7,987 nucleotides of DNA from an uncultured Lachnobacterium sp. (GCA_900549895.1 URQG01000079.1:1-7987), one strand, 5' to 3'. Shown: positions 1 to 6,754, numbered from the stretch's first letter. The notes: generated by a model from the sequence alone, not told the origin. Numbers and translations: made by a program.

Positions 1-30
1 CGTGGGCTCGGAGATGTGTATAAGAGACAG
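1..30. other. Nextera read-2 transposase adapter (sequencing artefact)
   Basis: These bases match the last 30 nt of the Illumina Nextera read-2 adapter. They finish with the 19-bp Tn5 mosaic end AGATGTGTATAAGAGACAG at 12-30. This is library DNA, not genome. Translated in the frame of the downstream gene it gives the well-known spurious peptide MGSEMCIRDR. Genomic sequence starts at 31. Confidence 0.98.
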
Positions 31-31
31 G

Positions 32-352
32 TTGCAGAGTGTGCATGATGCGGTGGAACAGGAGTATCAGGAACTGGAGCGGCAGTATGCGGATAAGAAC
101 AAGGAGAAAACGGAGCGGGAGAGTATCAGCCCGGATGCAAGGATACAGCTATGGAAGAATCTGAAAGAGGCTTTTGACGGTTACGATCTGAATAAGATTG
201 AACAGTTTGTAAAGAAGCTCGATGAAACGGTCCTGACCCCGGAAGAAAGCACAAAATTAGGCATCGCAAAGGATGCCTGTGATAATCTTGAATATGAAGA
301 CGGAAGTGCTGCGTGTGAAGAAGTCATTGGTATTCTCACACAGGAAGCGTAG
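32..352 (+). CDS. Unidentified protein, C-terminal fragment (5' end missing at contig edge)
   Basis: About 106 native residues, beginning LQSVHDAVEQEYQELERQYA and ending at a TAG stop (350-352). The true start lies off the contig, and the apparent GTG start at position 2 is inside the adapter. The fragment is acidic, highly charged and predicted helical. A coiled-coil-like stretch (roughly residues 1-30) is followed by a small helical domain with DGYDLNKIEQFVKKLDE, LTPEESTKLGIAKDACD and LEYEDGSAACEEVIGIL. This helical hairpin pattern, with a D/E-Y-D/E-x-A-type turn, resembles the tails I associate with clostridial hybrid sensor kinases and phosphotransfer-like modules. That is an impression rather than a motif match, because no phosphorylated His, ATP-binding or receiver motif is visible here. 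No membrane segment is present. The gene converges on the membrane protein at 359-1402, with a GC-rich hairpin between them. Confidence 0.75.
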   Translation: MQSVHDAVEQEYQELERQYADKNKEKTERESISPDARIQLWKNLKEAFDGYDLNKIEQFVKKLDETVLTPEESTKLGIAKDACDNLEYEDGSAACEEVIGILTQEA

Positions 353-374
353 GCGCCGCTATACTTTGCGGCGC
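353..374. terminator. GC-rich hairpin between convergent genes, possible terminator
   Basis: A perfect 7-bp stem, GCGCCGC (353-359) with GCGGCGC (368-374), closes an 8-nt loop. It begins right after the stop of the left gene and contains the stop codon of the minus-strand gene (359-361). Position and stability suit a shared transcript end. However, neither strand has a T-tract directly after the stem, and the nearest on the plus strand starts about 15 nt later. The terminator call is therefore tentative. Confidence 0.4.
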
Positions 375-1402
375 AGTAATGCGTAAAATTTTTCAATATG
401 AAAAGGTTTTCCCTGTACCGCTTCGACCTTCAACCGGTTTTCCTCGCTGAATCCTACCAGAATATTGTGGTTTGCTTCTGCAAGGTAATCCATGATACCG
501 TCGATATCTGACTTGGTGTTCTTTGGACAGTTGACATACATATGTTTGTTTGCGGTAATATGCATCGTGTAGGAGATGCTGAAATGGTACCAAAGAAATT
601 TATGGAGTGTGGAATGCTTGTAGATCCATAGGATTTCATTGATCGGTACGACTGCATTTGCATCCGGCGATGTCATAATAAAGAAATGCTCCGTGATGAA
701 CATATCTTCTGTTGCCAACTGCGGTAATGTGGCAAGCTCTTCTTCTGCCTGGGCCAAAAGTTTGGCGGGATGACCGAATACGACCAGGTTCTGGCAGGCC
801 GGAGCAAGCATCGGAAAACGGATGCATACAAGGCACATCAGAACATACAGTAAGGCATAGATCATAGTCGCAAAGTAAACGAAAAACAGGATCGTGGTTG
901 CAACTACGTGATAATCCGGTTCACTGAAGTAGTATTCGGAAAGCTGACTGCTGATGCCGGATTCCGTCCAATCCAGATCGTTGGCAAGTGATGTCATCAG
1001 CGTCTGATAAGATTCCTGACCACGGATAACGCGTCCGGTTACAGTGATGGAATCAATGGTAGGAAGCCCTTCTTCGCAGGTGCGCGGACTGAGCAGTACG
1101 ATCACGCATTGTTTGTCACGCATGGTATAATAATAATAGCCGCGTGTCTGACCATAGGATTCACTGGTGTAACCGGTAAAGCGAAGCGTGTCGAATGAGG
1201 CACGTACGTATCGGTTTCTGGATTGGTAAGCGGCCTGCAACGATTCTTCATTCTGCATCGTGTGAGGGCGGAGCATATCGCCGAGTGGCAGTGCAACCCA
1301 CAGGATAGACAAAAGAAGTAAATATATAACTGGGGAAAAAAGCCTTTTGCGGTAAAAGGCTTTTATATTACGTGTGATATAATGTTCGTAATTGTCTGGC
1401 AT
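359..1402 (-). CDS. Uncharacterised membrane protein with two TM segments and a large cytoplasmic C-terminal domain
   Basis: 347 residues. The start at 1402 is chosen because AGGAAAGGG (1418-1410) sits 7 nt upstream. The longer TTG start at 1435 overlaps the promoter -10 box and would not be transcribed. A basic N-terminus (about 1-20, with RKR) precedes TM1 (about 21-41). Then comes a soluble segment of about 115 residues, probably outside the cell and rich in Tyr/Ser/Thr, with an alternating beta-like pattern around TIDSITVTGRVI. TM2 is about 156-186. A C-terminal domain of about 160 residues follows. Its pattern VPINEILWIYKHS ... ISYTMHITANKHMYV looks beta-rich and could be PH-like, but this is inference from pattern only. 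No catalytic motif or signal peptide cleavage site is evident. The protein may belong to one of the DUF families of clostridial two-TM proteins (DUF6709 came to mind, unverified). It has its own promoter, divergent from the methyltransferase operon. Confidence 0.85.
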   Translation of the reverse strand: MPDNYEHYITRNIKAFYRKRLFSPVIYLLLLSILWVALPLGDMLRPHTMQNEESLQAAYQSRNRYVRASFDTLRFTGYTSESYGQTRGYYYYTMRDKQCVIVLLSPRTCEEGLPTIDSITVTGRVIRGQESYQTLMTSLANDLDWTESGISSQLSEYYFSEPDYHVVATTILFFVYFATMIYALLYVLMCLVCIRFPMLAPACQNLVVFGHPAKLLAQAEEELATLPQLATEDMFITEHFFIMTSPDANAVVPINEILWIYKHSTLHKFLWYHFSISYTMHITANKHMYVNCPKNTKSDIDGIMDYLAEANHNILVGFSEENRLKVEAVQGKPFHIEKFYALLRRKV

Positions 1403-1434
1403 AATGGTTCCCTTTCCTGGAATATTACAAGACA

Positions 1435-1463
1435 AGTATAAAGGTTTCGGGGGGAATAATCAA
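1435..1463 (-). promoter_or_regulatory. Sigma-A promoter for the two-TM membrane protein
   Basis: On the minus strand, TTGATT (1463-1458), a 17-bp spacer and TATACT (1440-1435) fit the vegetative consensus well. Transcription would begin near 1428, leaving a leader of about 25 nt that contains the ribosome binding site for the start at 1402. Confidence 0.7.
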
Positions 1464-1465
1464 CC

Positions 1466-1494
1466 TTGCTTTTGCGAATAAAACTTGATAGTAT
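1466..1494 (+). promoter_or_regulatory. Weak candidate sigma-A promoter for the methyltransferase-hslO-nadE operon
   Basis: TTGCTT (1466-1471), a 17-bp spacer and TAGTAT (1489-1494) give a partial consensus match upstream of the ribosome binding site at 1505-1509. The -35 box lies 3 bp from the -35 box of the divergent promoter. Transcription would start near 1501, immediately before the Shine-Dalgarno, so the leader would be very short. That weakens the exact assignment. Confidence 0.4.
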
Positions 1495-1514
1495 TAGGTG
1501 AATCGGAGGAAAAT

Positions 1515-2258
1515 ATGGATGCTTATACAAGCTTTGCACAGGTATATGATCTGTTCATGGATAATGTTCCATATGAGCAGTGGTGTGAATTCCTATGCAG
1601 GTTGCTGAAAAAACAAAATATTGCGGACGGACCGGTCCTTGATCTTGGATGCGGGACAGGAAAGATGACGCGTCTGATGTCGGAGCGCGGATATGATATG
1701 ACGGGAGTGGATAATTCCGCAGAGATGCTGCAGATTGCCGCAATGCAGCAGACGGATGTGCCGATTCTTTATCTGCTTCAGGATATGCAGGAACTTGAAC
1801 TGGATGGCTGTGTGCGCGCAGTCTACAGTGTGTGCGATTGCATCAATTATGTGATCGATGAAGAGGAATTGCTTAGTGCGTTTGAGAAAGTATATGAATA
1901 TCTGGAAGAAAACGGAGTATTTATTTTTGATGTAAACACATCCTATAAATATACCGAACTTCTAGCAGAAAATACTTTTGCGGAGAGCCGTGAGGAAGGA
2001 AGTTTTATCTGGGATAACTATTATGATGCAGAGGAAGAAATCAATGAGTACGACCTGACGCTTTTTATTCCGGAAAAAGACGGACTTTACCGGAAATTTG
2101 CGGAGACGCATTACCAGCGTAATTATGCGGTTGAAACACTGCAGGAAATGCTTCACAAAGCCGGATTTACCGCGATCGCGATCTACGATGATTATACGGA
2201 TGCACCACTTCGCCAGACGAGTGAGAGGGCCGTCTTTGTGGCAAAAAAATCCAGATAA
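1515..2258 (+). CDS. Class I SAM-dependent methyltransferase
   Basis: 247 residues, a cytosolic Rossmann-fold methyltransferase that transfers a methyl group from S-adenosylmethionine to an unknown acceptor. Glycine-rich motif I, VLDLGCGTGK, is at residues 41-50. The acidic ribose-binding motif GYDMTGVDNS is at 59-68. A motif IV-like strand, VYSVCDCINYV (about 103-113), carries the usual small-molecule-methyltransferase D-x-hydrophobic-N character, followed by GVFIFDVNTSYKY (about 134-146). Length is normal for the stand-alone family often called YqeM-like. The start at 1515 follows GGAGG (1505-1509) with 5-nt spacing. An in-frame TTG at 1485 has no ribosome binding site and overlaps the candidate -10 box. 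It is the first gene of a co-directional run, with 37 nt before hslO. Nothing in the sequence fixes the substrate; neighbours suggest redox or cofactor metabolism only loosely. Confidence 0.93.
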   Translation: MDAYTSFAQVYDLFMDNVPYEQWCEFLCRLLKKQNIADGPVLDLGCGTGKMTRLMSERGYDMTGVDNSAEMLQIAAMQQTDVPILYLLQDMQELELDGCVRAVYSVCDCINYVIDEEELLSAFEKVYEYLEENGVFIFDVNTSYKYTELLAENTFAESREEGSFIWDNYYDAEEEINEYDLTLFIPEKDGLYRKFAETHYQRNYAVETLQEMLHKAGFTAIAIYDDYTDAPLRQTSERAVFVAKKSR

Positions 2259-2295
2259 ATGATAAGTGGCAAGGATCGATAAAGGAGAAAATATT

Positions 2296-3165
2296 ATGTC
2301 AGATTATATTGTACGTGCAACGGCGGCGGACGCAAGTATCCGTGCCTTTGCAATCACTTCAAGAGATTTGGTTGAGACCGCCAGAAAGGATCATAACACA
2401 TCCCCGATCATGACGGCGGCGCTTGGCCGCCTGTTATCCGGTGGTGCAATGATGGGAACCATGTTAAAAGGCGATAAGGATCTGCTTACATTACAGATCC
2501 AGTGCAGCGGACCGGCCAAGGGGCTGACTGTGACTGCGGATGCGCATGGCAATGTGAAAGGTTTTGCGAGTAATCCGGTTGTTGAACTTCCGCCGAATGC
2601 GGATGGACATCTGAATGTCGGCGGAGCCTTGGATCTGGGAATCTTAAGTGTAATCAAAGATATGGGATTAAAGGAGCCGTATGTCGGACAGTGTCAGCTG
2701 CAGACCGGTGAGATTGCGGAAGATTTAACCTATTATTTTGCCACATCGGAACAGATTCCTTCAGCAGTAGGTCTGGGGGTATTGATGAACAAAGATAATA
2801 CGGTAAAACAGGCCGGGGGATTTATTATCCAGCTTATGCCTTTTACCAGTGACGAGATTATCGATAAACTTGAAAAGCGCATTGCGGAAATTGATTCCGT
2901 GACAATGATGCTCGAGAGAGGTCTGACTCCGGAAGGCATCTTAGAGGAGATCCTTGGTGACTTTGGAGTGGAGATCACGGATACCATTCCGGCAGCGTTT
3001 GTATGTGACTGCTCCAAAGAGCGTGTATCACGCGCGCTTGCAACAATCAGTAAGAAAGATCTGGATTCGATCATCAATGATGGAGAAAGCATTGAGGTTA
3101 AATGCCAGTTCTGCAATAAAGCATACCATTTTGATATTGATGAGTTAAAGGAGTTAAGAAAGTGA
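2296..3165 (+). CDS. hslO: Hsp33 redox-regulated chaperone HslO
   Basis: 289 residues, the usual length for Hsp33. This cytosolic holdase is switched on by oxidation: four zinc-binding cysteines form disulfides, the linker unfolds and the protein binds unfolding clients. The N-terminal domain carries typical family features, for example SPIMTAALGRLLSGGAMMG (about 36-54) and the GQCQLQTGEIAEDLTYYFATS segment (about 131-151). The C-terminal redox switch is intact, with C237-x-C239 (VCDCS) and C270-x-x-C273 (KCQFC). C70 and C133 are extra cysteines outside the switch. The start at 2296 follows AGGAG (2283-2287) with 8-nt spacing; an in-frame GTG at 2266 lacks one. The gene ends in a GTGA overlap with nadE, and its last codons hold the nadE ribosome binding site, so the two are probably translationally coupled. 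Confidence 0.97.
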   Translation: MSDYIVRATAADASIRAFAITSRDLVETARKDHNTSPIMTAALGRLLSGGAMMGTMLKGDKDLLTLQIQCSGPAKGLTVTADAHGNVKGFASNPVVELPPNADGHLNVGGALDLGILSVIKDMGLKEPYVGQCQLQTGEIAEDLTYYFATSEQIPSAVGLGVLMNKDNTVKQAGGFIIQLMPFTSDEIIDKLEKRIAEIDSVTMMLERGLTPEGILEEILGDFGVEITDTIPAAFVCDCSKERVSRALATISKKDLDSIINDGESIEVKCQFCNKAYHFDIDELKELRK

Positions 3166-5072
3166 AACACGGATTTGTAAAAGTTGCGGCCGCCACACCA
3201 AAGATTAAGGTCGCGGACACGGTATACAATACGGAGCAGATTCGTCTTCTCATGACGGAGAGTGCAGCATGGGGAGCACGTATTACAGTATTTCCGGAAC
3301 TTTGCATTACCGGATATACGTGTCAGGATCTGTTTCTGCAGGAAAAACTGCTATCCGGTGCGAAGGAGGCATTAATGCAGCTGGCGGAGGCGAGTGCTTC
3401 GCTTCCGGGTATTTATTTTGTCGGACTGCCTTATGAGATCAACGGAAAACTTTATAATGTAGCGGCAGCAATCTCTGACGGCCAGGTGCTTGGAATGGTG
3501 CCGAAGAGTTATATCCCGAATTATAATGAATTCTATGAAGTGCGGCATTTTACATCCGGAGCAGAACTTAGTGTGTCCGTTACACTCCCTGACGGAAGCG
3601 ATGTGCTTGTGGACCGCGAGCAGATGTTTGTCTGCGAGCAGATGCCAAAGCTTAAGATTGCGGTGGAATTATGTGAAGATCTGTGGACTCCAAATCCGCC
3701 AAGCATTGCACATGCTTTGTCCGGGGCCGATGTGATCGTAAATCTCTCGGCCTCCAATGAAATTACCGGAAAGTCTGCATATCGTAAGGAACTTGTGTGC
3801 GGACAGTCAGCAAGGCTGATCAGTGCTTATATTTATGCTTCGGCAGGGGAGGGCGAGTCTACACAGGATCTGGTGTTCGCAGGACACAATATGATCGCCG
3901 AGAACGGGCGTATGCTTGCAGAATCGGAGCGGTTCGGACATGGCGTTATCTATACGGAGATCGATGTGGAGAAACTGACTGCCGAACGCCGCCGAATGAC
4001 AACTTTTGTGACAGAAGATCATGATTCGGAGGTCACGTTTGAACTTGAGCAGGAAGAAACAAAACTGACACGATATATTGATCCGGCACCGTTTGTTCCG
4101 GGGGACAAGAATGACAGGGATAAGCGATGTGACGAAATCCTGATGATTCAGGCAATGGGGCTTAAGAAGCGTTTGGAACATACCGGCGCAGGTGCGGTGG
4201 TTGGAATCTCGGGTGGACTGGATTCTACGCTGGCACTTCTTGTTACGGTACGCGCGTTTGATCTGCTTGGAAGAGATCGCAAGGAAATCACTGCAGTTAC
4301 AATGCCGGGATTCGGCACGACGGACCGTACCTATGATAACGCGGTTAATCTGATCCGTTGTCTTGGAACTGAGTTTGTGGAAGTCGATATCAAAAATGCA
4401 GTCAATGTACATTTCGCGGATATTGGACAGGATGCGTCGGTGCATGATGTGACATACGAAAATTCACAGGCACGTGAGCGCACACAGATTCTGATGGATA
4501 TTGCCAATAAGAAGAATGCATTGGTAATCGGAACCGGAGATCTGTCGGAACTTGCTTTGGGCTGGGCAACCTACAACGGAGATCATATGTCTATGTATGC
4601 AGTAAATGCTTCCGTACCAAAGACGCTGGTGCGTCATCTTGTACGCTACTATGCGGATACCTGCGGAGACGAACTGCTGGAAAAAACGTTGCTTGATGTG
4701 TTGGATACTCCGGTATCTCCGGAACTTCTTCCACCGGAGGACGGAAAAATTTCACAGAAGACGGAAGACTTGGTAGGACCTTATGAACTTCATGATTTCT
4801 TCCTGTATTACATGTTGCGATTTGGATTTGCACCGGAAAAGATTTATCGTCTGGCCAGGATCGCATTTGGGGAGACTTATGAGGACGCATTTATCTTAAA
4901 GTGGCTTAAGACATTCTACCGTAGATTTTTTGCGCAGCAGTTCAAGCGTTCCTGTCTGCCGGACGGACCGAAAGTCGGATCGGTTGCCGTATCACCGAGA
5001 GGGGATCTCCGTATGCCGAGCGACGCATGTTACACAATCTGGAAAGCGGAACTTGACAAAATAATTCCGTGA
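3162..5072 (+). CDS. nadE: Glutamine-dependent NAD+ synthetase
   Basis: 636 residues. It catalyses the last step of NAD+ synthesis: deamido-NAD+ + ATP + glutamine gives NAD+ + AMP + PPi + glutamate. The N-terminal nitrilase-fold glutaminase domain (about 1-275) has the full Glu-Lys-Cys triad: E46 in FPELCITGY, K115 in VPKSYIPNYNEFYE and C171 in ELCEDLW. The C-terminal synthetase domain (about 320-636) has the PP-loop ATP motif SGGLDST at 350-356, plus GTGDLSELALGWATYNGDH (about 457-475) and the conserved SPELLPPEDGKISQKTED region (about 529-546). Ammonia made in the first domain is channelled to the second in characterised homologues. The GTG start overlaps the hslO stop (GTGA, 3162-3165) and is preceded by AAGGAG (3148-3153) at 8 nt. 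Length and all catalytic residues suggest a functional enzyme, so the cell need not rely on free ammonia for this step. Confidence 0.98.
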   Translation: MKHGFVKVAAATPKIKVADTVYNTEQIRLLMTESAAWGARITVFPELCITGYTCQDLFLQEKLLSGAKEALMQLAEASASLPGIYFVGLPYEINGKLYNVAAAISDGQVLGMVPKSYIPNYNEFYEVRHFTSGAELSVSVTLPDGSDVLVDREQMFVCEQMPKLKIAVELCEDLWTPNPPSIAHALSGADVIVNLSASNEITGKSAYRKELVCGQSARLISAYIYASAGEGESTQDLVFAGHNMIAENGRMLAESERFGHGVIYTEIDVEKLTAERRRMTTFVTEDHDSEVTFELEQEETKLTRYIDPAPFVPGDKNDRDKRCDEILMIQAMGLKKRLEHTGAGAVVGISGGLDSTLALLVTVRAFDLLGRDRKEITAVTMPGFGTTDRTYDNAVNLIRCLGTEFVEVDIKNAVNVHFADIGQDASVHDVTYENSQARERTQILMDIANKKNALVIGTGDLSELALGWATYNGDHMSMYAVNASVPKTLVRHLVRYYADTCGDELLEKTLLDVLDTPVSPELLPPEDGKISQKTEDLVGPYELHDFFLYYMLRFGFAPEKIYRLARIAFGETYEDAFILKWLKTFYRRFFAQQFKRSCLPDGPKVGSVAVSPRGDLRMPSDACYTIWKAELDKIIP

Positions 5073-5102
5073 GGCAAATTGTAATTATTTATATAGAACC
5101 TA

Positions 5103-5150
5103 AAAAAGTCGGCTGACAGTTTCAAAAAAGAAATTGTCAACCGACTTTTT
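5103..5150. terminator. Strong bidirectional rho-independent terminator between nadE and asnA
   Basis: A long hairpin. AAAAAGTCGG (5103-5112) pairs with CCGACTTTTT (5141-5150). After one C/A mismatch, TGACA (5114-5118) pairs with TGTCA (5135-5139) and GTTTC (5119-5123) pairs with GAAAT (5130-5134, one G-T wobble). The loop is A6 (5124-5129). The T-run on the plus strand ends nadE transcripts. The A-run on the left arm becomes a T-run on the minus strand and can end asnA transcripts. Confidence 0.93.
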
Positions 5151-5169
5151 ATTAGACATAAATCAGAGA

Positions 5170-6180
5170 TTACAGTAACTGAATTCCATGATCTTCACAT
5201 TCTTTGATTGCTTCTTCCGGCCAAAGAGAACTTTGAACTTCTCCGATGTGTGCCTTACGAAGGAAGAACATACAGATTCTTGACTGACCGATTCCGCCAC
5301 CGATCGTGTATGGAAGTTCCCCATCAATGATCGCTTTCTGGAACGGAAGCTCCTTGCGCTCCGGGCAGCCTGCTTTATCAAGCTGGGAGAGGAGAGCTTT
5401 CTTATCAACACGGATTCCCATGGAAGATAACTCCAATGCAATATCAAGTACCGGATAATATACAAGAATATCTGCATTTAATCCCCAATCATCGTAGTCC
5501 GGGGCACGACCGTCATGTGGTTCGCCGGAGGCGAGTTCGTCACCGATCTGCATAACGCAGACAGCACCCTTGGCTTTGGTAATATAATATTCACGTTCCT
5601 TTGGAGTGTTGTCAGGGAACATATCCTCAAGCTCCTGAGAAGTGATAAAGAAAATCTCTTTCGGGAGTATCAGGTCGATGTAATCATACTGGATTGCCAT
5701 ATACTGTTCCGTTTTGCGGAGACATTTGTATACGGTACGAACGGTCTCCTTTAAAAAGTCAAGGTTACGATCTTCTTTGGAGATGATCTTCTCCCAATCC
5801 CACTGGTCAACAAAAATGGAGTGGATATTGTCTGTGCTCTCATCTCTTCGGATTGCATTCATATCGGTATAGATGCCCTCACCGAGAGCAAAGCCGTATT
5901 TCTTTAATGCATAACGCTTCCACTTGGCAAGAGAGTGTACGACTTCCGCGTTCTTATCATTCTGCTCCTTGATGCCGAAAGTAACCGGACGCTCATAACC
6001 GTTTAAGTTATCGTTGAGTCCTGTTTCCGGATCTACAAACAAAGGTGCAGATACACGTGTAAGATTTAATCTCTGTGCAAGTAAAGCCTGAAAAAAGTCT
6101 TTAACCGTTTTGATCGCAAGCTGCGTATCGTGAAGATTCAGCTCGGATTTGTAATCTTTTGGTAAAATCAGATGTTCCAT
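5170..6180 (-). CDS. asnA: Aspartate-ammonia ligase (asparagine synthetase A)
   Basis: 336 residues, close to the roughly 330 of the family. It makes asparagine in the cytosol from aspartate, free ammonia and ATP through a beta-aspartyl-AMP intermediate. The fold is that of class II aminoacyl-tRNA synthetases, related to AspRS and AsnRS. Recognisable family segments are RVSAPLFVDPETGLNDNLNG (about 42-61), RRDESTDNIHSIFVDQWDWEK (about 111-131) and the motif-3-like GGGIGQSRICMFFL (294-307), where R301 is the expected ATP-contacting arginine. The C-terminal SSLWP (317-321) is also typical. The ATG at 6180 is preceded by AGGAG (6190-6186) with 5-nt spacing. The gene is monocistronic, with its own promoter at 6234-6261 and a terminator at 5103-5150 shared with nadE. 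The leader of about 47 nt is too short for a T-box riboswitch, so control is more likely at the promoter. Confidence 0.98.
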   Translation of the reverse strand: MEHLILPKDYKSELNLHDTQLAIKTVKDFFQALLAQRLNLTRVSAPLFVDPETGLNDNLNGYERPVTFGIKEQNDKNAEVVHSLAKWKRYALKKYGFALGEGIYTDMNAIRRDESTDNIHSIFVDQWDWEKIISKEDRNLDFLKETVRTVYKCLRKTEQYMAIQYDYIDLILPKEIFFITSQELEDMFPDNTPKEREYYITKAKGAVCVMQIGDELASGEPHDGRAPDYDDWGLNADILVYYPVLDIALELSSMGIRVDKKALLSQLDKAGCPERKELPFQKAIIDGELPYTIGGGIGQSRICMFFLRKAHIGEVQSSLWPEEAIKECEDHGIQLL

Positions 6181-6233
6181 GAGGTCTCCTTTATATTTCT
6201 ATCTAAAATAAATAGATTTCTAATCCGCATTTT

Positions 6234-6261
6234 ATTATAGCACAAGGCGGTTGAAATTCAA
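6234..6261 (-). promoter_or_regulatory. Sigma-A promoter of asnA with extended -10
   Basis: On the minus strand, TTGAAT (6261-6256), a 16-bp spacer and a perfect TATAAT (6239-6234) are preceded by the TGn extension (TGC). Transcription would start near 6227. Its -35 shares one base with the -35 of the divergent promoter. Confidence 0.8.
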
Positions 6262-6279
6262 TAAGGAATGCGATAGAAT
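6251..6279 (+). promoter_or_regulatory. Sigma-A promoter of the small membrane protein gene
   Basis: TTGAAA (6251-6256), a 17-bp spacer and TAGAAT (6274-6279) match the consensus at 5/6 and 5/6. Transcription should begin near 6286, a few bases ahead of the ribosome binding site at 6295-6300. Together with the asnA -35 box it forms the palindrome TTGAAATTCAA (6251-6261). Confidence 0.78.
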
Positions 6280-6307
6280 TCTAAATATTGATAAGAGAGG
6301 AAACGAT

Positions 6308-6745
6308 ATGCGAAAAGAAGATTTGACGGTTCCGGCAATCCTTGCGGAGGCAGTAGAAATCATTGTCGGACTGGTTTATATTGGATTACAAATTTATTAC
6401 GGAGTTGTCAATCATATTCCGCCATACAGGTTCATTTGCAATATAGTGGGGCTGCTATTAGTATATGCGGGACTCACGGTACTGAGCAACCATCCGGAGC
6501 AGGTAAACCGTCTGGCTCCGGAAGTGTGTGTAGGAAAGGTTCGCAAATACACACTTCGTATGCTTCGACTGATCAAGCTGGTGTTTGTTGTAGGACTGAT
6601 GGTTCCGTGTGTGGGGGATGCGATCGGAATTGAACTGAAGGATGCATACAGCCTTATTGTGATTTTTGCGATCATTCTGATCGCTGTCTGGCATGAATAT
6701 AAAATACTTCTTGTTATCCGAAGTAACCGGGATAACAAGAAGTAA
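6308..6745 (+). CDS. Small uncharacterised membrane protein, four predicted TM helices
   Basis: 145 residues of unrecognised family. Four hydrophobic stretches are seen: about 11-33 (ILAEAVEIIVGLVYIGLQIY), 41-60 (RFICNIVGLLLVYAGLTVLS), 86-106 (LRLIKLVFVVGLMVPCVGDA) and 112-130 (DAYSLIVIFAIILIAVWHE). The loop between helices 2 and 3 is basic (KVRKYTLRMLR) and so is the C-terminus (RSNRDNKK). By the positive-inside rule both lie on the cytoplasmic face. No catalytic or ligand motif is apparent. The start at 6308 follows GAGAGG (6295-6300) at 7 nt. The in-frame TTG at 6251 is rejected because it is the promoter -35 box. The last 13 codons coincide with one arm, the loop and the other arm of a hairpin that probably serves the convergent protease gene, so the extreme C-terminal sequence may be shaped by that RNA structure. 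Confidence 0.85.
   Translation: MRKEDLTVPAILAEAVEIIVGLVYIGLQIYYGVVNHIPPYRFICNIVGLLLVYAGLTVLSNHPEQVNRLAPEVCVGKVRKYTLRMLRLIKLVFVVGLMVPCVGDAIGIELKDAYSLIVIFAIILIAVWHEYKILLVIRSNRDNKK
6705..6744 (-). terminator. Rho-independent terminator of the CPBP protease gene, inside the neighbouring gene's 3' end
   Basis: A perfect 15-bp inverted repeat, TACTTCTTGTTATCC (6705-6719) with GGATAACAAGAAGTA (6730-6744), has a 10-nt loop. On the minus strand the stem is followed at once by TTTTATATTC (6704-6695), a usable T-tract, and it lies 11 nt past the protease stop codon. On the plus strand the stem is followed by AAAGAATATG, so it should not terminate the small membrane-protein gene by the intrinsic mechanism. 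Confidence 0.75.
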
Positions 6746-6754
6746 AAGAATATG

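Noticed and set aside
2733..3170. 145-codon open frame on the minus strand
   Set aside because: Antisense to hslO over the zinc-binding region, with no recognisable family and no separate promoter seen.
3807..4445. 212-codon open frame on the minus strand
   Set aside because: It lies wholly inside nadE, whose plus-strand frame has all catalytic motifs. The minus frame has a biased, Cys/His/Arg-rich composition typical of shadow translation and no ribosome binding site that I could see.
6181..6233. T-box or other riboswitch in the asnA leader
   Set aside because: The leader from the predicted start point is only about 47 nt. It holds just a weak 5-bp AT-rich hairpin (ATCTA 6201-6205 with TAGAT 6213-6217) and no T-box sequence.
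6705..6744. Hairpin as intrinsic terminator of the plus-strand membrane-protein gene
   Set aside because: The plus strand has AAAGAATATG after the stem rather than T's, and the hairpin lies within the coding sequence. It fits the minus-strand gene instead.
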